Below, one piece after another: positions 51,001 to 58,985 of a DNA stretch of 64,000 nt. Under the pieces are notes generated by a model, which was not told where the DNA came from, made no database searches, and was given only the letters and a program-made list of their open reading frames with translations. Both the position numbers and the translations under genes were made by a program. Within the stretch, counting starts at the first letter, position 1; each line of letters starts with the position of its first letter. Source of the stretch: Massilia rhizosphaerae (GTDB taxonomy: Bacteria; Pseudomonadota; Gammaproteobacteria; Burkholderiales; Burkholderiaceae_D); the NCBI RefSeq assembly GCF_016093545.1, contig NZ_JADKYX010000025.1, positions 47,609-111,608 on the forward strand. The letters run 5' to 3'.

Positions 51001-51432
51001 GTCTACCGCGCCGCGCAGGAATCGACCGTCGTGGCGGGCGATACCCTCGCCTCCGGCTTCGATACCATCACCGTGAACGCGACGGGAACCGCCGCGCACA
51101 ACCAGGTGTTCGACTTCGGCGCGGCCAGCATCGCCGGCTTTTACACGCTGGCGAGCCAGACGGCGCTCACGGGAACGGAAACGGGGACGGCGCTGCTGGG
51201 CCTCATCAACACGGCGGTCGGCCACAGCTTCCACGTGGGCACCGTGGAGGCGGCGTTCGTCGACTTCGGCACGGGCACGGGCACGCAGGACGTGAACTTT
51301 CTCGTCGTCGACGCGAATGCCGACGGCACGATCGACGGCGCCGACTACGTCGTCAAGATCGTGGGCGCGATCGACGTGGCGCACGCCTTCGTCAACAGCG
51401 CGAACGGGCACCTGACGCTGCCGACGGCCTGA
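48061..51432 (+). CDS. Large DUF4214 and Ig-like repeat protein, probably type I secreted
   Basis: A 1123-residue extracellular-type protein. Residues ~1-120 hold two DUF4214 repeats (FYLAYYGRPADPTGLAYW and IYQQLFNRAPDQAGLAYW). Residues ~280-750 hold Ig-like repeats of two alternating kinds (for example IKVSGLEAGATWEYS and the FQVSDTGADGTWTDAKD block, which occurs twice). The C-terminal ~300 residues are acidic, rich in Gly, Asp and Thr and cysteine-free, as in proteins exported by type I systems. No Sec signal is present. Two internal stretches of 109 bp are identical. A secretion ABC transporter is not adjacent. Confidence 0.78.
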   Translation: MATNYDAAVNSFYLAYYGRPADPTGLAYWSQVLAHNNGDFSTIIDGFSTSAEATARFGNATASDRIADIYQQLFNRAPDQAGLAYWTKAIETGAMTIADAAIAILNAAQNTDAQLSTLRQQAAAQFTADVAASGVAYDGNAAVEAARVLIAAITPTTSAADLQSLITATKSLVQTAHDNPDVITALADSGNLTTLLASSNGKADPVAMVEALASVGKAAAGDAGQLATLKHGGGMAGLVDTLPAGASLHDVAKAADQGGLTAVSAITNPPPADTTPPATPKVALVADTGISATDHITNDGQIKVSGLEAGATWEYSYDGKAWHTGPAANASGFAMFDSTVTGAQTLQVRSTDAAGNVSAVSSLQFTLKTSFAPKLAFQGPDGTDLTVTSLTTNTDGYWVNLHGAKGAAAVGFQVSDTGADGTWTDAKDSDPLADGTHFIRYVVTDAAGNTAPTNALTIVMDHALSGAPAVQLVQDTGASATDHITSNGQVKVGGLDATAVWSYSTDAGQTWTAGPAATTDGVVLPDLGAGAHSLLVRAFDQVNGAETFSVGSLDYTVLTSVNARLAFQGADGKDLAATSLLTNTDNYWVNLYGAKNAASVGFQVSDTGADGTWTDAKDSDPLADGTHFIRYVVTDLAGNTGTTNALEVDMDKTAPAAPTVAFVNDTGASATDHVTYSGQIQVSGIEAGATWQYTDDGTNWVPGAAPDAGGHATAWIANGQHTLQVRVVDAAGNVSAVTDMPYTLESAPPAQGLAFDHIAGGAQGSTQTTSTKADLVFTYTGTIAAGAGVAVQIGDTAFVAAPGATVDTTARTVTLHDVDLSGSDPGIAVSVTSLGGLATYTKPVIIDGPFVAYSAQAMDTGISLTSMQAAHVYLTDGSNASVQIGEATAGTVTFGVQATAVQGTLGVGPSADVHTDNGITYALGTAGADTLQGQYVWGYDGNDQITALGTADNSDFHVTSAIYGGAGADTITATAGGSTFVYRAAQESTVVAGDTLASGFDTITVNATGTAAHNQVFDFGAASIAGFYTLASQTALTGTETGTALLGLINTAVGHSFHVGTVEAAFVDFGTGTGTQDVNFLVVDANADGTIDGADYVVKIVGAIDVAHAFVNSANGHLTLPTA
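49287..49965 (+). repeat. Identical 109-bp direct repeats inside the DUF4214 gene
   Basis: Bases 49287-49395 and 49857-49965 are identical over 109 bp at an exact offset of 570 bp. They encode the same FQVSDTGADGTWTDAKD-containing segment of two Ig-like modules, while the surrounding module sequence has diverged. This points to recent duplication or gene conversion. Confidence 0.85.
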
Positions 51433-51451
51433 GTCGGGCGCGCATGAACGA

Positions 51452-51485
51452 ACGGCCGGCGCCCTCGCGGACGCCGGCCGTTTTT
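51452..51485 (+). terminator. Rho-independent terminator after the DUF4214 gene
   Basis: ACGGCCGGCG (51452-51461) pairs with CGCCGGCCGT (51472-51481) around a ten-base loop and runs directly into TTTTT. It sits 20 bases after the DUF4214 stop and just before the convergent condensin operon. Confidence 0.85.
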
Positions 51486-51504
51486 CATCGGGGCCGGACG
51501 CGGA

Positions 51505-54336
51505 TCAAGCCGCCTTCGCGTCTGGATCGTCCTGCTGCCGTCGCTGCAGCACGAAGATCGGCTGCGCCCACTGCACGTCCTTCTTCTTCTTGCTCGTGAT
51601 GAGCGTGAGGTCGGACGGATCGTAGACGTCCGTGTTGTGCGTCAGCGGCGTCGTCATGAGGTATTGCGCGTCGGTGTTTTTCAGGAACTCGCCGACCAGC
51701 TGGATATTGCGGATGTCCAGGTGGGCGAACGGTTCGTCGATGAACACGAAGCCGCCGGAGCCCTCTTCCGATTTCAACAGGCCGATGAGCAGCACGAGCG
51801 ACTTCATGACCTGCTGGCCGCCCGACGCCTCGCCGTCGTTCATGCCGATCTGGCCCTTGCCGTCGAACTTGAAGCGCACGTGCAGGCCGGCCTGCGCCAG
51901 CTGCACGTCGTCGTTCTCCAGCCGGACCGGGTCGACCGAGACGTCGATGTTCGCCAGCTCGCCCAGCTCCCGGATGTTCTTCGAATAGGTCTTGATCGTG
52001 TAGCGCAGGCGCTCGATGTAGGCGCCGCGCGCATTGTCCGTCGCCTCGATCGCGCGGTTGTTCTGGTAGCGGCGCTCCTCCGTCTCGACCTGGCGGCCGG
52101 ACAGCTGGTCGTTCAGGCGCCCGTACTGGTCGATGACGGTCGGGTCCTGCTCCCAGTCGCTGCGCGCCAGCGACGCGTCGAGGGAATTCATGCGCAGCTT
52201 GACCTGGTGCGCGTTCTGGTGCGTCGCGACGAGGGCCGCGCGCTGCTGCGCGCTGCGCCACGACTTCGGCACGTGGCGCCACGAGCGGCGCAACGTGAGC
52301 AGCTCGCGCGCGTGCTCGCTGCGCTGCTCGATCACGCGGCGGTTGTTCAGGCGCATGCCCGCTTCCGCTTCCGACAGCGCCATGCGGGCGTTCTGCCAGA
52401 CGGTGTCGGCACGCGTGCGCGTGACGGTCGCGTTCTTGATCAGGACCTGCAGCTCGCCCAGGCGCGCGCCGACCTGCAGGCGTTCGGCCTTCAGCGGTTC
52501 CAGCGCGCGGGTCGCTTCCTCGAACTCGGCCTGGCGCGCGGACAGTTCCTTCGCCGCGTCCACGCCGGCGATGCGCACGCGCAGCGCCGACACTTCCGCC
52601 GCCAGCTTGCTGATCGCCAGCGTCAACGTGTCTTCCTGCGCCTCCAGCGACGGCAGCGCCTTCTGGATGGCTTCCAGGCGCTGCGTCTTGCCCGCCGCGC
52701 CGAAGCGGTAGCGCGACGGCTCCACGAACAGCGAGCGGCCGCCGCGGCGTTCGCGGTGGTACGCGTCCGGCGTGATCCACTCGTCCGCGTCGCTCTTGAA
52801 ACCGGCGTCGACGGACTCCACGCGCTCGATGCGCTCCAGCTGGTCGATCAGCCAGGACGGCGCCTTCGACGAGAAGCGCACGACGGACAGCAAGGTGTCG
52901 TCCTTCACGACGGGGGCGTCGACGCAGTCGGGCACGATGAAGTGGCGGTAGCGCTCCTTCTCCGCGAGTTTATACGCGGCCGGCGCGTCCTTCGCGCGCT
53001 CCAGCAGCACGACCGACGCGTAGCCGCCCAGCACGCCCTCGACCGCGCCCTGCCATTTCGGATCCGTTACTTCGACGATGTCCGACAGCATGGCGTGCGG
53101 GATGCCCGCGTCGCGCAGCGCGCGGCGCATCTGGCGCTGGGCTTCCGGCTCGGGCATCGTCGTCTTGCCCTGCAGCGCGCTGATCGTCGCCAGTTCACCG
53201 GCGATCCTGGTCGCCAGCGCCTCGCGCTCGGCCTTCTTCTTCGCCAGTTCCGCCTCTTTCGCTTCCAGCTGGCTCGCCACTTCCGCGATGTCCGCGCCGG
53301 CATCGGCCGCCAGTTTATTCAGGCGTTCCTTTTGTTCGAGCAGGCTTTCCAGCGGTTTCAGCTTGGCGTTCACCTGCGTCAGGCGGCCCGCCAGTTCATT
53401 GGCTTCCTGTTCGAGCTTCACTTCCTGCTGCTGCGCTTCGGTCAGCGCGCGCTGCTGCGCGGCCAGCGCGTTGCGCTTTTCGCTCAGAAGACTGTCGGCC
53501 TGCATCAGCGGCTTCTTCGCCTCGCGCAGCGCGCGGCTGACGTTCGCGGCCTTTTCGCGCGCCTCGTGGTATTCGAGGCTCGGCAACACTTCCTCGACGA
53601 GGGCGCGGCGTTCCTTGTTGAGGTCTTCCCACTGATGGTAGTTGGCCACGCGCAGGCGCAGGCCTTCCAGGTTGATGCGCGAGGTTTCCAGCTCGGCCTC
53701 GAAGCGCTTGAGTTCCGCCTCGGTGTCGCGCTGGTGGCGCTTCGCTTCGTCGTACGCGTCCAGCACTTCCTTGTCGCCGAACACCTGGAACACGAGATCC
53801 AGCAGCTGGCGCGGCGCGTATTCGCACAGTTTATCCGTCTCGCCCTGCTCCAGCGCGAGGACCTTCGACATCGCCGGCGACAGACCGGCCGACGCGAGGC
53901 GCTTGCGGTAGTTCTCGACGCCGAGCCAGTCGGTGGCTTCCGTCACTTCCTCGATCTGGATATTCCCGGGCCGCATCAGGTATTGGCGCTTCCAGTCGCC
54001 GCCGTTCTTCTGCACCTGGCAGAACAGCGTGACTTCGTCGTCGCTGAAGAAGCCGGAGTGGCGGAACGGCCGGTTCGACAGCTGGCGGCCGACCGGCTTG
54101 TTGTCGACGACGGCGCGCAGCCAGGCGCTCTGCTGGCCCGAGTGGCGCGCGTAGTGTTTATAGGTGCGGCCCATCGAGCAATCGAGGCCGAACAAGGTGC
54201 GCAGCGCGTCCAGCAAGGTCGTCTTGCCGGAGCCGTTCTGGCCGGCGATGGTGATGATCTTGGCGTCGAGCGGGATGTTCTTGATGCGCTGCCAGTAGTC
54301 CCAGTGGACCAGCTCGAGTGATTTGATGTGGAACAT
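51505..54336 (-). CDS. mksB: SMC-like ATPase of an Mks condensin, MksB
   Basis: A 943-residue ATPase with SMC architecture. The Walker A motif AGQNGSGKTTLLDALRTLFG lies at residues ~32-51. Long coiled-coils (~200-350 and ~560-780) flank a hinge-like centre around VEGVLGGYASVVLLERA. The C-terminal head carries the signature EASGGQQVMKSLVLL and Walker B FVFIDEPFAHLD. With the MksE-like and MksF-like proteins encoded just upstream it would form a MukBEF-type DNA loop-extruding complex. It is the last gene of the operon, nine bases after mksE. No nuclease subunit (MksG/JetD) follows. Confidence 0.78.
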   Translation of the reverse strand: MFHIKSLELVHWDYWQRIKNIPLDAKIITIAGQNGSGKTTLLDALRTLFGLDCSMGRTYKHYARHSGQQSAWLRAVVDNKPVGRQLSNRPFRHSGFFSDDEVTLFCQVQKNGGDWKRQYLMRPGNIQIEEVTEATDWLGVENYRKRLASAGLSPAMSKVLALEQGETDKLCEYAPRQLLDLVFQVFGDKEVLDAYDEAKRHQRDTEAELKRFEAELETSRINLEGLRLRVANYHQWEDLNKERRALVEEVLPSLEYHEAREKAANVSRALREAKKPLMQADSLLSEKRNALAAQQRALTEAQQQEVKLEQEANELAGRLTQVNAKLKPLESLLEQKERLNKLAADAGADIAEVASQLEAKEAELAKKKAEREALATRIAGELATISALQGKTTMPEPEAQRQMRRALRDAGIPHAMLSDIVEVTDPKWQGAVEGVLGGYASVVLLERAKDAPAAYKLAEKERYRHFIVPDCVDAPVVKDDTLLSVVRFSSKAPSWLIDQLERIERVESVDAGFKSDADEWITPDAYHRERRGGRSLFVEPSRYRFGAAGKTQRLEAIQKALPSLEAQEDTLTLAISKLAAEVSALRVRIAGVDAAKELSARQAEFEEATRALEPLKAERLQVGARLGELQVLIKNATVTRTRADTVWQNARMALSEAEAGMRLNNRRVIEQRSEHARELLTLRRSWRHVPKSWRSAQQRAALVATHQNAHQVKLRMNSLDASLARSDWEQDPTVIDQYGRLNDQLSGRQVETEERRYQNNRAIEATDNARGAYIERLRYTIKTYSKNIRELGELANIDVSVDPVRLENDDVQLAQAGLHVRFKFDGKGQIGMNDGEASGGQQVMKSLVLLIGLLKSEEGSGGFVFIDEPFAHLDIRNIQLVGEFLKNTDAQYLMTTPLTHNTDVYDPSDLTLITSKKKKDVQWAQPIFVLQRRQQDDPDAKAA

Positions 54337-54345
54337 GCGGGTATC

Positions 54346-55080
54346 TTAGGCTTGGGGCGTATCGATGTCGGTGTCGGCGGCGGCGGCGGCCTCGGGCGCT
54401 TCCTGCGGCTCGTCGTTGGCGGCTTCGCTGACGTGGCGGCGCGGCGCGGCGGCCAGCGGCGCGCGCTTGAACACGTCGGCCAGCGCGCCGTTGATGATGC
54501 GTTCCTTGAGCACGTCGGTGTCCATCAAGAGGTCCAGCAGCGGACCTTCCAGGATCACGTCGCCGCGGCGCTCGATGAAGCCGAGCTTCGACAACAGGCC
54601 CAGGTTCATGTCCATGCGGGTCTTCTTGCCCAGCTTGTCGCCGAAGTCCGCGAGCAGCGTCGTGTACGAGATGCCGATCGAGGTATCCTCGGCGCGCGGG
54701 ATCGGATTGTCCTTGTCGAACATGTCGGACTGGTCGACGTCGATGGCCTGGTGCGTTTCCTGGCGCTGGCGCTTGGGCAGGATGATCTGCGCCCACAGCA
54801 CGACGAGCAGCGCCACGCCGTCGCGCGTGAGGCCGAAATTATTGTTCTGCCAGATGTCCTTGGCGCCGAAGATCTTCGGTTCGACGTTGCGGTGCAGGGC
54901 CAGCGTCACGTGGTCGGCGTACACGTTGTCGAGCAGCTTCAGGCCGCATTCGAGCAGGCGCTTGTCGAGCTCAGTGCGGAACAGGTCGTCGGACAGCGCG
55001 CGCTTGACCATCTTGTCGTCACGGCGCAGCGTCTGGTGCGTGAGCAGTCGCGCGATCAGGATTTGTGCATCGTCATTCAT
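54346..55080 (-). CDS. mksE: MksE-like condensin subunit
   Basis: A 244-residue protein with two predicted winged-helix regions, fitting the KITE/MukE class that binds the kleisin. The middle carries FGLTRDGVALLVVLWAQIIL and YTTLLADFGDKLGKKTRMDM, then LGFIERRGDVILEGPLLDLL. The C-terminal ~40 residues are Ala/Glu-rich and disordered. It overlaps the upstream kleisin-like gene by eight bases and precedes the SMC gene by nine. Assignment rests on this mksF-mksE-mksB order as much as on sequence. Confidence 0.7.
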   Translation of the reverse strand: MNDDAQILIARLLTHQTLRRDDKMVKRALSDDLFRTELDKRLLECGLKLLDNVYADHVTLALHRNVEPKIFGAKDIWQNNNFGLTRDGVALLVVLWAQIILPKRQRQETHQAIDVDQSDMFDKDNPIPRAEDTSIGISYTTLLADFGDKLGKKTRMDMNLGLLSKLGFIERRGDVILEGPLLDLLMDTDVLKERIINGALADVFKRAPLAAAPRRHVSEAANDEPQEAPEAAAAADTDIDTPQA

Positions 55081-56458
55081 CTTGCGTCTTGCTTTCCGGA
55101 GTACTCGGTAGATCGAGATTCAGTGAGAGGGTCGCGCGCGAGATCGCCGCGATATGCGGATCGTCCAGCGGCACCAGTTCGTCGGCCGAGTCGAAGCGCA
55201 CGGGCAGGCGCGCCAGGTCGGCGGTCGGGCCCTGCAGGTTCGCTTCGGCCGGGTCGCCCAGCAGCGGTAGCAGCGAGGCACGGTACGACGCGACGGCGAA
55301 GCTGGCCGGCAGCAGCGATTCCTCGATCGGCACGCTCCGTGGCGCGCCCTCGGCCATGACGGGGAAGTTGTCCAGGTTGGCAAAATCGGCCAGGCGCCGG
55401 ATCCAGTCGTCCAGCTCCGCCTGCATCGCCGGATTGTCGTTGATGGTCATGGCCGCGTCCTCGCCGCTCGGCAGGCCGGTCGGCGCCACGTTCACGGCGC
55501 GCTCCATCATGAGCTCCGTCTCGGCCACGTCGATCATCTCGGCCGGCGTCGCGAACAGCGGGACGACCGGACGGTCGATCGCATCCTCGGCCAGGCGCGC
55601 GAGGTCGTCGTGCGCGAGCAGCCAGCGCTTGATGTCCGTCGTCGACAGGCCCGACTGGCCCAGGTGCACGCGCTGGCGTTCGATCTGGTTCAGCGCGCGC
55701 GAGAACATCCCCTGCATGTTGAGCAGCTGCGACTGGGCGCGGCCGATCGCCTGCGCGGCCCGGTGCGTGGCCGAATCGGCACGCTCGTCGGACGTGATGG
55801 CGCGCAGGATCACGGAGCCCTTCTCGACCCAGTCGCACGCCATGTGCCACTTCGCCTGCGAGGCGCGCAGGCGGAATTCGGAACCGGACGCGATGGCGTC
55901 GCGGAATTCCTCGTGCAATTCGACGAGGCGGCCCAGCAGGTGCTTCAACTGGTCGACGGTGACCCCGCCGACGGCCTGGGCGCCCGCCACCTGCGACAGC
56001 AGGAAGCCCATCTCGGCCTCGTCCTCTTCCGGCTTGCCGAGCGCCAGCAAGGTGTCGAGCGCGGCCAGCACGTTGCGCGCCAGCGGCGTGATGCGGTAGA
56101 CGGCGGCCGGGTTGTCCCAGGCGAGCAGGCCGTGGCTGCGGAGGCGGCCGAGCACCGTCTCCAGGCTTTCCGGGATCAGGTAGGCGAATTTCGTGTTGAT
56201 GTCGGCGCGCGAAAACGCCGAGTCCATCGCGTCGGACGCCAGTTCGCGCAGCACGAGCAGGCGCACGATGACGCCGTCCTGCGAGCCGTGGAACAGCGCC
56301 GTGAACGCCTGCAGCATGGGCTGCGCACGCTTGAGGTGGTACACCTGCTCGACCTCGTCCGGCGCCACGCCCTCCTGAAAGTGGGCCTGCAGCGGGTCGA
56401 TCTCGTCTTGCACCGGAGAATGGGGGTCGGCGGCGGTTGCGGCCAGGTTGTCGATCAT
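55073..56458 (-). CDS. mksF: MksF-like kleisin subunit
   Basis: A 461-residue protein with an N-terminal winged-helix region (LQAFTALFHGSQDGVIVRLL and SLETVLGRLRSHGLLAWDN), a long helical middle and a C-terminal segment expected to contact the SMC head. This is the layout of MukF/MksF kleisins. I chose ATG 56458 (MIDNLAAT) because the 28 residues added by a TTG at 56542 look unconserved. It heads the operon. The 5' side is AT-rich, then an IS1182 element lies ~420 bases away. Confidence 0.68.
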   Translation of the reverse strand: MIDNLAATAADPHSPVQDEIDPLQAHFQEGVAPDEVEQVYHLKRAQPMLQAFTALFHGSQDGVIVRLLVLRELASDAMDSAFSRADINTKFAYLIPESLETVLGRLRSHGLLAWDNPAAVYRITPLARNVLAALDTLLALGKPEEDEAEMGFLLSQVAGAQAVGGVTVDQLKHLLGRLVELHEEFRDAIASGSEFRLRASQAKWHMACDWVEKGSVILRAITSDERADSATHRAAQAIGRAQSQLLNMQGMFSRALNQIERQRVHLGQSGLSTTDIKRWLLAHDDLARLAEDAIDRPVVPLFATPAEMIDVAETELMMERAVNVAPTGLPSGEDAAMTINDNPAMQAELDDWIRRLADFANLDNFPVMAEGAPRSVPIEESLLPASFAVASYRASLLPLLGDPAEANLQGPTADLARLPVRFDSADELVPLDDPHIAAISRATLSLNLDLPSTPESKTQDE

Positions 56459-56542
56459 CGTAAGGCTTACCAGTCTGCTGTCGCGCGCGGCCTTCTGGGC
56501 CACGGGCGCGGGGGCGTCAGTATAACAGTTAAGGCTTGGCAA

Positions 56543-56882
56543 CTAGCACGGAAACGCCCGTCACGTTTTTACAACTTGCGAAGTATGCAACGAAATATAG
56601 TGCAAATGTGACAATATCGGACCTTTGAAATTACATCCTTGTACAAGCGATTTCGTCCAGGGAGCGCCAGGTGTTCGCGCATGCGTGGTTCGATGGCGGT
56701 CGCGCTAGACGAGGCAAAAACCGCCAACATTAGGCTGATGTGGCTTAGGCTGATGTGGCGCGCTCATAAAGTCCGCCACAAACCAATAAGGTCCGCCACA
56801 ACAACCAAGAGCTGCCGGCGCCGTCCGACTTGTCCTGTCAACAACAAGCTCGTACACTGAGCCATATTGATCGTCCGCTATC
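56543..56882. other. Gene-free interval with short tandem repeats next to the IS element
   Basis: No coding region is supported here. It contains a perfect 15-bp tandem duplication (TTAGGCTGATGTGGC at 56730-56744 and 56745-56759) and two copies of GTCCGCCACAA at 56771-56781 and 56791-56801 with 20-bp spacing. The left part is AT-rich and probably carries the mks promoter. Confidence 0.6.
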
Positions 56883-58570
56883 GGCCCAGGCTGTGTAAAA
56901 ACATAGGCTCAGGTAAGCGGAACCGACCCAGTAAACGTTGAGCCAGTATCTCATCAATACGGATGCGACATGAAGCGCTTTATCGAAGGCGAGGATCGAG
57001 GACAGGGGACGCTGTTGCCCGAGCTCCTGGACGACTACGTGGCGGCAGACAATCCGGTACGTGTCGTCGATGTTTTCGTGGAAGAGTTGGACCTTGCCGG
57101 CCTTGGCTTCAAACGCGTGCACCCGGCGAAAACGGGCCGACCCGCTTACCACCCGGCCGTGCTTCTGAAGCTCTACGTTTACGGCTATCTCAATCGTATC
57201 CAGTCGAGCCGGCGGCTTGAGCGGGAAGCCCAGCGCAACGTCGAACTGATGTGGCTGACGCAGCGCCTGCGCCCCGACTTCAAGACGATAGCGAACTTCC
57301 GCAAGGACAACGGCAAGGGCATTCGTAATGTCTGCCGTCAGTTCGTTGTGGTGTGCCAGCAGCTCGAATTGTTTTCGGATGCGGTGGTCGCAATCGACGG
57401 CAGCAAGTTCAAGGCCGTCAACAGCAGCGATCGTAACTTCACTGACGCCAAGCTCAAGCGCCGGATGGAGGAGATCGAGGCCAACATCACTCGCTACCTG
57501 GCAGAGCTCGACACGGCCGACCGGCAGGAACCTACTGCCAAACAAGCAAAAACTGTCCGCCTCAACGACAAAATTGCGTCGTTGAAGGAGCAGATGGTCA
57601 AGCTCCGGGAAATTGAAGCGAAGCTTGAAAAGACAGGGGAAACGCAGATTTCGCTGACCGATCCGGATGCTCGCTCGATGATGACACGGGGCAGCGGAAT
57701 CGTCGGCTACAACGTCCAAACCGCGGTCGACACCAGACATCATTTGATCGTCGAACACGATGTGACAAACAACGGCAGCGATCGCGATCAACTGTCCGGG
57801 ATGGCCAAGAAGGCACGCACGGTCATCGGCACACCGATATTGACCGCTATTGCCGACCGTGGCTACTTCAAGGGTGAGGAAATCCTCGCCTGTCACGAGG
57901 CCGGAATCTTCGCCCTGGTGCCACCGACGAAGACCTCGGGCGCCAAGGCCGACGGGCGGTTCGACAAGGCGGATTTCATTTATGATCCGCAAAAGAACGA
58001 GTACCGTTGTCCGGCAGGCCAGGCACTGATCTGGCGTTTTGCGACTGTCGAGAAAGGCATGACAAACCACCGGTACTGGAGCTCGAATTGCCAAGGGTGC
58101 CTGCTCAAGGAAAAGTGCACGCCAAGCCCGAATAGACGGGTAACGCGCTGGGAGCACCAGGCCGTACTTGACTCTATGCAGACGCGTCTTGAACAAAGCC
58201 CTGACGCCATGCGAATTCGGCGTTCCACGGTCGAGCATCCGTACGGAACGATCAAAGCGTGGATGGGTTCGGCGCACTTCTTGACGAAGGGTTTGGAACG
58301 CGTGAAGACCGAGATGAGCCTGCACGTGCTTGCCTATAACCTCAAGCGCTTGATGGCACTGCTCGGGATCGCGGCGGTTATGGATGCGATCAGGGCGTAT
58401 GCCCTTTTTCTGCGACTATATGGCCCACTCCGGGCAATTATTTTGATCACCTTGCCGGAAGACTGAGAAGAAGGTGTGGCGCGACTGGGGCGCCCGTCGC
58501 GTGCTGAAACTAATCTCAACCAGGTTCTAGAGGCCCAGCGTTCTGCCTTTGTTTTTACACGGCCTGGGCC
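56883..58570 (+). mobile_element. IS1182-family insertion sequence
   Basis: A 1688-bp element bounded by 26-bp inverted repeats, 56883-56908 and 58545-58570, which match at 24 of 26 positions (ends GGCCCAGG...). It carries one transposase gene that starts 62 bases inside the left end. I find no clear target-site duplication in the flanks (left ...GCTATC, right AGAAGC...). The element appears intact. Confidence 0.88.
56970..58466 (+). CDS. IS1182-family transposase
   Basis: A 498-residue DDE transposase. The N-terminal ~100 residues form the DUF772-type domain (GRPAYHPAVLLKLYVYGYLN). The catalytic region holds VAIDGSKFKAVNS (first Asp), AIADRGYFKGEE (second Asp) and RRSTVEHPYGTIKAWMG (Glu), and a zinc-like cysteine cluster lies at NCQGCLLKEKC. 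All three catalytic residues appear intact, so it may be active. ATG 56970 lies 62 bases inside the left inverted repeat, and the stop lies 78 bases before the right repeat. Confidence 0.93.
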   Translation: MKRFIEGEDRGQGTLLPELLDDYVAADNPVRVVDVFVEELDLAGLGFKRVHPAKTGRPAYHPAVLLKLYVYGYLNRIQSSRRLEREAQRNVELMWLTQRLRPDFKTIANFRKDNGKGIRNVCRQFVVVCQQLELFSDAVVAIDGSKFKAVNSSDRNFTDAKLKRRMEEIEANITRYLAELDTADRQEPTAKQAKTVRLNDKIASLKEQMVKLREIEAKLEKTGETQISLTDPDARSMMTRGSGIVGYNVQTAVDTRHHLIVEHDVTNNGSDRDQLSGMAKKARTVIGTPILTAIADRGYFKGEEILACHEAGIFALVPPTKTSGAKADGRFDKADFIYDPQKNEYRCPAGQALIWRFATVEKGMTNHRYWSSNCQGCLLKEKCTPSPNRRVTRWEHQAVLDSMQTRLEQSPDAMRIRRSTVEHPYGTIKAWMGSAHFLTKGLERVKTEMSLHVLAYNLKRLMALLGIAAVMDAIRAYALFLRLYGPLRAIILITLPED

Positions 58571-58607
58571 AGAAGCGGCCACCTGGAACATGTTGGAGGA
58601 CAAGGCT

Positions 58608-58820
58608 GTGAATAATGAGGATCAGGGCGAACGCTTGTCACCCAAGTTGCCAGTCGTAGCCATCCTCCTCGGGTCTATCGCTGCCTTCATAACAGCTGGT
58701 GTGGTGTCATGGTCCACACCAGATGGCAACCTCGTCGTGACTTTGGTGCCAGCACTGGCAGTCAGCCTGACTGTCTTCGGACTTGCATTGCGGCGCGTCC
58801 GTCGTGGCGGGTCGAAGTGA
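58608..58820 (+). CDS. Small two-helix membrane protein beside the IS end
   Basis: A 70-residue protein with two predicted transmembrane helices (VVAILLGSIAAFITAGVVSW and VVTLVPALAVSLTVFGLAL, the latter approximate) and a basic C-terminus. I prefer GTG 58608, preceded by GGAGG nine bases upstream; an in-frame start at 58476 lies inside the IS element and a further ATG lies at 58590. The IS right end is only 37 bases upstream, so the native promoter may have been displaced. Function unknown. Confidence 0.55.
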   Translation: MNNEDQGERLSPKLPVVAILLGSIAAFITAGVVSWSTPDGNLVVTLVPALAVSLTVFGLALRRVRRGGSK

Positions 58821-58920
58821 CTAAAACGGGAGTCGTTTGGGGGAGACCATGGCCTGTTCAGACCGCACGTCTGACCGACAAAATTCGGCCAAGAGCGATG
58901 AGCGTCTGTCTGGGTCGGCC

Positions 58921-58950
58921 GAGTTCGGCCAGGAGCGGCCCTTCGGTCGA
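58921..58950. repeat. TTCGGCCAGRAGC-type dispersed repeat, copy 1
   Basis: GAGTTCGGCCAGGAGC followed by a CTTCGGTCGA tail. A second copy (GAGTTCGGCCAGAAGC...GTTCGAC) lies at 61127-61153, and a partial copy AATTCGGCCAAGAGC starts near 58882. They look like members of a short intergenic repeat family. Confidence 0.55.
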
Positions 58951-58985
58951 GGCTGTTCCCAGCGACCTGTCATTGCCATGCGACG

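Noticed and set aside
51433..51504. A fourth condensin gene (mksG/jetD) after mksB
   Set aside because: Only a terminator separates mksB from the convergent DUF4214 gene.
56877..58576. Target-site duplication around the IS1182 element
   Set aside because: The flanks read GCTATC on the left and AGAAGC on the right; no duplication of two or more bases beyond chance.
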